A DNA stretch of 11,802 nucleotides from Helicobacteraceae bacterium (lineage in GTDB: Bacteria > Campylobacterota > Campylobacteria > Campylobacterales > Sulfurimonadaceae): assembly GCA_947497635.1 (NCBI GenBank), contig CANMHZ010000020.1, positions 1 to 11,802 of the forward strand, read 5' to 3'. Position numbers and translations under genes: made by a program. Positions 6,280-11,802 of this stretch are shown in pieces (position 1 is the stretch's first letter; each line of letters starts with the position of its first letter). The notes beneath the pieces are model-generated. The model worked only from the letters and a program-made list of their open reading frames with translations, ran no database searches and was not told where the DNA came from.

Positions 6280-9200
6280 ATGTCGGTAAAAACACAACTC
6301 CTTGAAATTCTCCAAAAACGCCCACTCATTATCGATGGAGCCATGGGGACACAGCTTCAAGAGCGTGATGCAATGATCCCTGCAAGCGCATGGGAAGGCA
6401 ACGAGGGGTGTAATGAGCTTCTCAATGTTACGTGCCCCGAAGTCATGAGCGATATTTTTCACGCTTATCTCACGGCAGGGGCTGATTTACTCACCACCAA
6501 CACCTTTGGCGCATTTAACTGGGTTTTAGATGAGTACCAAATCGGTCACAGAGCGTATGAACTTTCCCGTGCAGGGGCGCAAGTGTGTAGGGATGAGTGT
6601 GATAAATTCTCCACTCCCGACTATCCACGCTTCGTTTTGGGCTCCATCGGACCGGGGACAAAACTTCCCTCCTTGGGACACATCCATTATGATGAAATGC
6701 TTTCAGGATACACCGAATGTTGTTTGGGTCTCATTGATGGTGGGGCTGATATATTCTTGCTTGAGACCTGCCAAGACCCATTGCAAATCAAAGCAGCCCT
6801 TCATGCGTGTGAAGCGGCGAATAAAGAGAGAGGGACCGATTTACCCATTATGGTCTCCGTTACTATCGAACTAGCAGGAAGTATGCTCATCGGAACCGAT
6901 GCCCAAACCATTGCCACGATTATGGAACCCTTCGATATTCTGAGTCTAGGGTTTAACTGCGGAACAGGGCCAGAACAATATGGCAAACACGTTCGAACTT
7001 TAAGTGAAGTGTGGGGAAAACCTATCTCCGTTCATGCCAATGCAGGATTGCCTCAAAACCGTGGTGGCTATTCGTACTATCCGATGGGACCCGATGAGTT
7101 TGCACAGCTTCAATGCGATTTTTTAAATTATTCAGGGGTAAGTTTTCTTGGTGGATGTTGCGGCACAACTCCTCAACATATCCGTGCATTAGTGAATAAA
7201 GTTTCCACAATCACCCCAAAGAAACCAAGTGGCGTAACCCCCCCCTCTATCGCATCGCTTTTTAATACCGTTGAGCTCATCCAAACCCCCTCGCCTTTAC
7301 TCATAGGGGAGCGTTCCAACTCCACAGGTTCCAAAGCGTTTCGTGAACTCATTATCGCGGGTGATTATGAGGGGACGTTGAGTGTCGGACAAGCGCAAGT
7401 GCGGGATGGTGCTCATTGTCTGGATGTCAACGTCGAATTTGCAGGACGTGATGGCGCTATTGATATGATGCACGTTATGAAAATCTATAACCAAAAAATT
7501 TCCATCCCCCTTATGCCTGATGCTACGAGAGTCAACACGATGGAAGAGGCCCTCAAGTGCATCGGTGGCAAACCCATCATCAACTCCGTTAACCTTGAAG
7601 ACGGTGAAGGGCGATTGGATGCAATTTGTTCTTTGGCGAAAAAGTTCGGAACGGCGTTGGTGTGTCTCGTGATTGATGAAAAGGGGATGGCAAAAACCAC
7701 GGAGGAGAAAATGCGCATCGCCGATCGAATTTATGATTTGTGTGTCAATCGCCACGGTATTGATCCTCGTAATCTTATGTTTGATATGCTCACCTTCACC
7801 GTAGGAAGTGGGGATGTAGAATATCGCGATGCCGCCGTCCAAACACTTGAGGCGATTCGTCAACTTCACCAAAAATATCCCAATGTTGGCTCAACGCTTG
7901 GGCTATCTAATATCTCTTTTGGTCTCAATATAAACGCACGGGTCTATCTCAACAGTGTATTTTTGCACTACTGTATCCAAGCAGGGATGACCTCCGTCAT
8001 TATCAACGTTAAACACATCGTCCCTTTAGCCAAAATGTCGCAAGAGGATAAGGAAATTTGTGAAGAGCTCCTGTTTGCGGCGGACGATCAATCGCTCTTC
8101 AAATTTATCGACCATTTTAGTGATAAGACGATTGATAACAGCCGAAACGATGAAGAGTATGAGGCAATGAGCGATGAAGAAAAAATCGGACGTCTTTTGT
8201 TGGATGGGGATAAAGAACGGATGATCCCACTGGTGGAAAAAGCGCGTCAAACGATACAGCCTGATACAATCGTGAATGAAATTCTCATTGATGCGATGAA
8301 AGTTGTCGGGGAGCTTTTCGGAAGCGGAAAAATGCAGTTGCCGTTTGTATTGCAAAGTGCAGAGACGATGAAAACAACGGTGGATTATCTCAACCCTTAT
8401 CTCACCAAGCAAGAAAAAGATACCGATACCACCCTCGTTATAGGGACGGTCAAAGGGGATGTTCACGATGTGGGGAAAAACCTTGTCGATATTATCCTCT
8501 CCAACAATGGATTTAAAGTTATCAATATCGGGATAAAAACAGAACTCGAAGAGTATCTCGATGTTATGAAATCCAATGAAATTCACGCCATTGGAATGTC
8601 AGGATTACTCGTTAAATCGACCCAAGTGATGAAAGATAATCTTGAAATACTGAGTGCAAAAGGGATTACAATTCCTATTTTACTCGGGGGTGCGGCATTA
8701 ACACGCAGTTTCGTCGATGATTTTTGCCGTCCTATCTATGGGGGGGCAATCTTTTATTGCCGCGACGCATTTGATGGGGTTATTGCCATGAGCCGTATCG
8801 AAAAATACAATGAAGACCCAAGTGGTGGATTGGATACAAGACTAAACGGTGATATGGTAGAGCGTCAAGTCAAAGAGGTAAAAGAGATCATTATTCCCCC
8901 TTTTGAAGTGCTAAAAATGCCCTCTCGTGACGTGAAAATTCCTACTCCTCCGTTTTGGGGACGACGAGTATTACGTAAAGAACAACTTGATTTTGATATG
9001 GTATGCGAGTGGGTTAACAAGCGAACTCTTTTCAAAATGCACTGGGGTTACAAACGTGCAGGGATGGAGGTTGATGCGTATAAAAAACTGTTGGAAACCA
9101 AAGTCTACCCAGCCTACGAACGCATTAAAAGGGAGATCGTCCAAAGGGGTCTTTTTGATCCCACAATCATTTATGGATACTATCCTGTGCGCAGCAACGA

Positions 9201-9780
9201 CCGAGAAATTCTCATTTTCGACGAAACGGCAGGATGGAACGTCGATGCGAATGCCAATCGTCAACCGTTAGAAATGGTCATAGGAAATGCCAAGTATGTC
9301 TTTGAATTTCCACGCCAACGTAAAGCACCCCATCGCGCATTGAGCGATTTCTTCACCCATACACGCGATGACGTACTACCTCTTACTTGTGTTAGTGTTG
9401 GGGACAAATTTAGTGAGTACGAAAAAGAGCTCTATGCTGCCAACCAATATTTAGAGTACAACATGGTACACGGTTTTGGGGTCGAACTTGCCGAAGCACT
9501 CGCCGAAGTAGCCCACAAACAAATCCGCTTGGACTTGGGTATTGCCAGTGACGATGAGGGGTTTAGTCTACGAGATGTACGGCTCAACCGTTATCCGGGT
9601 GCACGATATAGTTTTGGTTACCCTGCCTGTCCTGATTTGGAGCAAAGCAAAATTATCTTTGATCTGTTACGACCCGAAGAGTTTGGAATCGTCCTCTCAG
9701 AGACCTTTCAAATTCACCCCGAACAAAGCACGACAGCACTCGTCGTCCATCATAAAGAGGCGACGTATTACAGTGTGTAA
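6280..9780 (+). CDS. metH: Cobalamin-dependent methionine synthase MetH
   Basis: MetH transfers a methyl group from 5-methyltetrahydrofolate to homocysteine through methylcobalamin, completing methionine synthesis. At 1166 aa it is full length (E. coli 1227). The homocysteine domain spans about 1-310, with zinc ligands Cys227 (FNCG), Cys293 and Cys294 (GGCCG). The pterin domain spans about 335-600 and opens with GERSNSTGSKAFR at 343-355. The cap helices follow at about 635-715. The B12 domain spans about 716-845, with GDVHDVGKN at 726-734 where His729 is the axial cobalt ligand, and GGAALTRS at 803-810. The reactivation (AdoMet) domain spans about 885-1166 with RYSFGYPACPD, whose Arg1109-x3-Gly-Tyr matches the family RxxxGY. 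The gene contains a run of eight C at 7238-7245 and seven G at 8740-8746. It is divergent from the sensor kinase. Confidence 0.98.
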   Translation: MSVKTQLLEILQKRPLIIDGAMGTQLQERDAMIPASAWEGNEGCNELLNVTCPEVMSDIFHAYLTAGADLLTTNTFGAFNWVLDEYQIGHRAYELSRAGAQVCRDECDKFSTPDYPRFVLGSIGPGTKLPSLGHIHYDEMLSGYTECCLGLIDGGADIFLLETCQDPLQIKAALHACEAANKERGTDLPIMVSVTIELAGSMLIGTDAQTIATIMEPFDILSLGFNCGTGPEQYGKHVRTLSEVWGKPISVHANAGLPQNRGGYSYYPMGPDEFAQLQCDFLNYSGVSFLGGCCGTTPQHIRALVNKVSTITPKKPSGVTPPSIASLFNTVELIQTPSPLLIGERSNSTGSKAFRELIIAGDYEGTLSVGQAQVRDGAHCLDVNVEFAGRDGAIDMMHVMKIYNQKISIPLMPDATRVNTMEEALKCIGGKPIINSVNLEDGEGRLDAICSLAKKFGTALVCLVIDEKGMAKTTEEKMRIADRIYDLCVNRHGIDPRNLMFDMLTFTVGSGDVEYRDAAVQTLEAIRQLHQKYPNVGSTLGLSNISFGLNINARVYLNSVFLHYCIQAGMTSVIINVKHIVPLAKMSQEDKEICEELLFAADDQSLFKFIDHFSDKTIDNSRNDEEYEAMSDEEKIGRLLLDGDKERMIPLVEKARQTIQPDTIVNEILIDAMKVVGELFGSGKMQLPFVLQSAETMKTTVDYLNPYLTKQEKDTDTTLVIGTVKGDVHDVGKNLVDIILSNNGFKVINIGIKTELEEYLDVMKSNEIHAIGMSGLLVKSTQVMKDNLEILSAKGITIPILLGGAALTRSFVDDFCRPIYGGAIFYCRDAFDGVIAMSRIEKYNEDPSGGLDTRLNGDMVERQVKEVKEIIIPPFEVLKMPSRDVKIPTPPFWGRRVLRKEQLDFDMVCEWVNKRTLFKMHWGYKRAGMEVDAYKKLLETKVYPAYERIKREIVQRGLFDPTIIYGYYPVRSNDREILIFDETAGWNVDANANRQPLEMVIGNAKYVFEFPRQRKAPHRALSDFFTHTRDDVLPLTCVSVGDKFSEYEKELYAANQYLEYNMVHGFGVELAEALAEVAHKQIRLDLGIASDDEGFSLRDVRLNRYPGARYSFGYPACPDLEQSKIIFDLLRPEEFGIVLSETFQIHPEQSTTALVVHHKEATYYSV

Positions 9781-9785
9781 GGGGA

Positions 9786-10733
9786 TCAGTGTCTTAGGTT
9801 TTCAATATCCTTGATACTAAGTCCTGTTTTTAGTGATATTGTAGTATTGTCTAATATATCGAGAAGGTTTTTTGCTATTTGGATTTTGGCTTGTTGTTCG
9901 CCTTTCTCCATTCCTTCTTCTCTACCTTTTTCCATCCCTTCCTCTCGCCCCTTTGCAATTCCCTTTGCAATTCCCTTTGCAATCCCCTTTGCAATCCCCT
10001 CTTCCATCCCCTTAGCAAGAGCCGTATCCCTAGCTTTTCTTAACGCATTCTCTTCATCTCTCTCTTTCATAGCTACCCAATCATAGACTCTCATATCTTC
10101 TTTATTCCATTTGTATCGTGTTGCTATTAAGAATGCTTCATTAAATTCAGGTATCTCTTCGTATTGTTTGGGGATAAAATCCAAGGTTGTGGCATTTTTT
10201 AGAAAGAACATCCATTTATCTAAAATCGTTTCAAGATCATCTAGCCCTTTGGTAAACTTATTGAGTTCTATAAAGGTAAATTCAAAATCTTTTAAATCGT
10301 GGGAAAGGGTGTCTTTGTTTAGAATCAAATGTCGGGAGATATACTCTTTGTTTTCCAACATATTAAAATTCAATATTCCAATAAAATAGACTTTTTTCAA
10401 TGTATTGTAGTTCTGACTAATATCCAACTGTTCAACATACGCTTTAGAAGTGTAATACAAACTTCGTTTCGTAAAATCGTATAAATCTCTTTTTTGCATC
10501 TCTACAATAAACTCTTCACCTGCTTTGTTCTTCGCTTTTATATCCAAAATAGTGAGTTTCATCTCTTCTATTTTTGGTACTTGTGAGGAGCTTACAATAT
10601 CCAGCGATGCGATCACTTTATCGTCTTTGAAATCCAAAATGGCATTTAGAAAAGAGATAAGAATCTCTTTATGCTGTTCATCACCGAATATCTTTTTAAA
10701 AGCAACATCATTTTTTGGGTCGGCGAATTGCAT
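9786..10733 (-). CDS. Rpn-type PD-(D/E)XK nuclease family protein (transposase-like)
   Basis: This 315-aa protein belongs to the PD-(D/E)XK nuclease family transposase group (PDDEXK_2/Rpn-like). It opens with DPKNDVAFKKIFGDEQHKEIL, typical of these proteins. The catalytic core is Asp64 (LDIKAK) and Glu78-x-Gln80 (VEMQ), the Gln replacing Lys as is usual in this family. The central part is globular. Residues 239-278 are low-complexity tetrapeptide repeats (GIAK, GREE, GMEK), and a short helical tail follows. In E. coli, Rpn proteins are DNases that promote RecA-independent recombination; here that role is inherited from the family, not shown. The gene converges on metH with only a 5-bp gap. 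It has a TATAAT -10 at 10762-10767 and a weak AAGAAG ribosome site. No terminal inverted repeats or target duplications were seen around it. Confidence 0.88.
   Translation of the reverse strand: MQFADPKNDVAFKKIFGDEQHKEILISFLNAILDFKDDKVIASLDIVSSSQVPKIEEMKLTILDIKAKNKAGEEFIVEMQKRDLYDFTKRSLYYTSKAYVEQLDISQNYNTLKKVYFIGILNFNMLENKEYISRHLILNKDTLSHDLKDFEFTFIELNKFTKGLDDLETILDKWMFFLKNATTLDFIPKQYEEIPEFNEAFLIATRYKWNKEDMRVYDWVAMKERDEENALRKARDTALAKGMEEGIAKGIAKGIAKGIAKGREEGMEKGREEGMEKGEQQAKIQIAKNLLDILDNTTISLKTGLSIKDIENLRH
9901..10020 (-). repeat. 12-bp tandem repeat array inside the Rpn-type gene
   Basis: Ten consecutive 12-bp blocks fill 9901-10020 in register. Four are near-identical (CCCTTTGCAATT or its final-C variant at 9949, 9961, 9973 and 9985) and the flanking six are degenerate. 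Each unit encodes a tetrapeptide such as IAKG, REEG or MEKG. Because 12 is a multiple of three, unit gain or loss keeps the reading frame and alters only the length of a charged, probably helical segment. Confidence 0.85.
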
Positions 10734-10761
10734 TGGGGTCTTCTTATTTTTAGGTGAAGGG

Positions 10762-10767
10762 ATTATA
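10762..10767 (-). promoter_or_regulatory. -10 box for the Rpn-type gene
   Basis: The complement of ATTATA is a perfect TATAAT, 28 bp upstream of the ATG at 10733. No matching -35 is evident at 17 bp. A leader of roughly 20 nt with AAGAAG as ribosome site would result. Confidence 0.55.
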
Positions 10768-10800
10768 ACGTAAGGTGATGAAATAGTAGGGGTTCATCCC

Positions 10801-10846
10801 TTTCATCCCCAATTGCTCCTATCTTGTTGTTTGGGGACGAATGAAA
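10801..10846. repeat. Long bulged inverted repeat in the gap between the Rpn-type gene and the AT-rich gene
   Basis: TTTCATCCCCAA (10801-10812) pairs with TTGGGG (10831-10836) and ATGAAA (10841-10846), leaving a four-base ACGA bulge and an 18-nt loop. In the plus orientation it is followed by AGAG and a T-rich run to 10860, so it resembles an intrinsic terminator for plus-strand transcripts. Both flanking genes are on the minus strand, for which the U-tract is on the wrong side. A neighbouring GGGATGAA copy (complement, about 10793-10800) adds a short direct repeat. It may stop antisense transcription or mark an insertion boundary. Confidence 0.4.
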
Positions 10847-10852
10847 AGAGTT

Positions 10853-11802
10853 TTATTTTTTCAAAGCTCTAATTTCTGCAACATCCAAGGGGTGAGCATC
10901 TTGCCATTTAATTCTATCATTTCTGAGTTTTTCTAGGTGAGCCTCAATATTTTCAGGCGTGACATGTTTTCCAAAATTTTCATTTAATTCACCATTAATT
11001 ATTTTTGCAATAAGTGTTCCTGTGATACCTCTATAATGTGATGTTTCATAGTAAAAGTAATTATTAGTTGTAATATTATTTAATCCAGAAAAATCAATAA
11101 ATTCACTAATTCTCACGAGTTGTTTTTTAAACTTCAAGAAGTTATCAAAATTAGTATCAAGATAAGTAGTTTTATGTATTGGATTTATAAAAAATACTAA
11201 ATTTATTTTGTTTATTTTGCAAATTGTTTTAATTTCTTTTAGCTCTTGCAGTGTTTGTACGATTCTATCTCCAGAATAATGACAGGGTTCTAAAAACTTT
11301 TTTTCACTACAATATTTTATTTTATTTTTTTCGATATTATTATCAATTTCTATGGGAACTAAGGGCATTCCTGTATCATCAATATCAAAGGTAGCTCCTC
11401 GTCTATCCAAAAGATACATGTAGGATACATTATGATATAAGGAATAAAAATCTAAAAATGATTCTCCAGAGGCTAAATAATGTGGTTTACGCATTACCTG
11501 TTGGTCGTGAATTACGGGATCAACCTCATAAGAAAAATCATCTAATCCAATATAAATATTTTTTATTTTTATGTGGTGCTTTAAAAATAATTTTATATTT
11601 AAAAGATGTTCATATGGAAGTCCCTCGCTATATGTCATATTATAAAATTTTCCATTAGTAAATAATTTTGGATTTATTTTTCCAACCCTTGATGATCCAA
11701 ACAAGAATGAGTCATATTTATCACTATTTTCTAAAATAAATTTAACCTTTAAAAAGTTTTGGTTAGGTTCTTGTGAGTATAAATTATCCAAGTGTGTCGT
11801 TG
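10853..11802 (-). CDS. SGNH-like hydrolase/acyltransferase-related protein, 5' end outside the window
   Basis: The frame is open from the right edge to a stop at 10853, at least 316 codons. The first possible start inside is a TTG at 11791, but the frame continues upstream of it. Related proteins begin with a membrane anchor before this point, so the gene is probably truncated by the window edge. Visible motifs are FGSSR (block-I-like serine, near 11698-11687), FFINPIH in a buried strand, and ETSHYRG, which corresponds to the C-terminal Asp-x-x-His block of SGNH enzymes with Glu in place of Asp. Proteins of this type often accompany MBOAT/AlgI-like acyltransferases and modify surface polysaccharides. 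No MBOAT is visible because the upstream side lies outside the window. The DNA is far more AT-rich than metH (about a quarter GC in sampled lines). Function is tentative. Confidence 0.55.
   Translation of the reverse strand, partial: TTHLDNLYSQEPNQNFLKVKFILENSDKYDSFLFGSSRVGKINPKLFTNGKFYNMTYSEGLPYEHLLNIKLFLKHHIKIKNIYIGLDDFSYEVDPVIHDQQVMRKPHYLASGESFLDFYSLYHNVSYMYLLDRRGATFDIDDTGMPLVPIEIDNNIEKNKIKYCSEKKFLEPCHYSGDRIVQTLQELKEIKTICKINKINLVFFINPIHKTTYLDTNFDNFLKFKKQLVRISEFIDFSGLNNITTNNYFYYETSHYRGITGTLIAKIINGELNENFGKHVTPENIEAHLEKLRNDRIKWQDAHPLDVAEIRALKK

Noticed and set aside
7297..8586. Minus-strand open frames of 191 and 186 codons opposite metH
   Set aside because: They lie wholly within the well-supported metH gene in antisense, with no recognisable domain.
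9786..10733. Rpn-type gene as an insertion sequence with terminal inverted repeats
   Set aside because: Despite the family name, no terminal inverted repeats or target-site duplication could be seen at its borders.
11789..11791. TTG at 11791 as the true start of the right-edge gene
   Set aside because: The frame stays open to the window edge, no Shine-Dalgarno is seen in the 11 remaining bases, and related proteins carry an N-terminal membrane segment upstream.

Overview
The window looks like chromosomal DNA of a Campylobacterota (Epsilonproteobacteria), most plausibly a free-living Sulfurimonas/Sulfuricurvum-type organism. This rests on protein style (an OmpA with a Pro/Val/Lys linker and TSP3 repeat, a periplasmic double-binding-protein histidine kinase, a cobalamin-dependent MetH), on AT-leaning DNA, and on promoters with clear -10 boxes but poor -35 boxes. 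It is an inference from memory, not from a database search.

Layout. 1-168: 3' end of an outer-membrane-barrel-like gene. 253-1734: a 493-aa Thr-rich lipoprotein behind a TATAAT promoter. 1811-2914: an OmpA-family, peptidoglycan-anchored porin. A convergent hairpin terminator (2928-2945) separates it from msrA on the minus strand (2949-3482). Between msrA and the next gene is a previously easy-to-miss plus-strand small ORF (3561-3638, 25 aa, strongly basic) with a near-perfect Shine-Dalgarno. It overlaps the stop codon of a minus-strand hybrid sensor kinase (3635-6181) that carries an NMT1/THI5-like domain, an SBP_bac_3 domain, one membrane helix and a HisKA/HATPase core. Divergent from the kinase is metH (6280-9780), complete with all its modules. 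It converges within 5 bp on an Rpn-type PD-(D/E)XK nuclease gene (9786-10733, minus) that contains a 12-bp tandem repeat. The right edge (10853-11802, minus) is a markedly AT-rich, 5'-truncated gene resembling SGNH/AlgX-like acyltransferase partners.

How they fit together. Left third: cell-envelope genes (barrel, lipoprotein, OmpA). Middle: methionine-related repair (MsrA) and synthesis (MetH) flank an orphan sensor kinase whose periplasmic domains resemble solute-binding proteins for pyrimidine/thiamine-precursor-like and amino-acid-like ligands. No response regulator is present in the window, so its output is unknown. Right third: accessory DNA (Rpn nuclease, AT-rich putative surface-polysaccharide modification gene).

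The points most worth a second look are the 25-aa small ORF, the double-sensor kinase, the C8 and G7 homopolymer tracts inside metH, the 12-bp repeat array in the Rpn gene, and the composition break at the right edge. I see no RNA genes, CRISPR array, insertion sequence or clear riboswitch.
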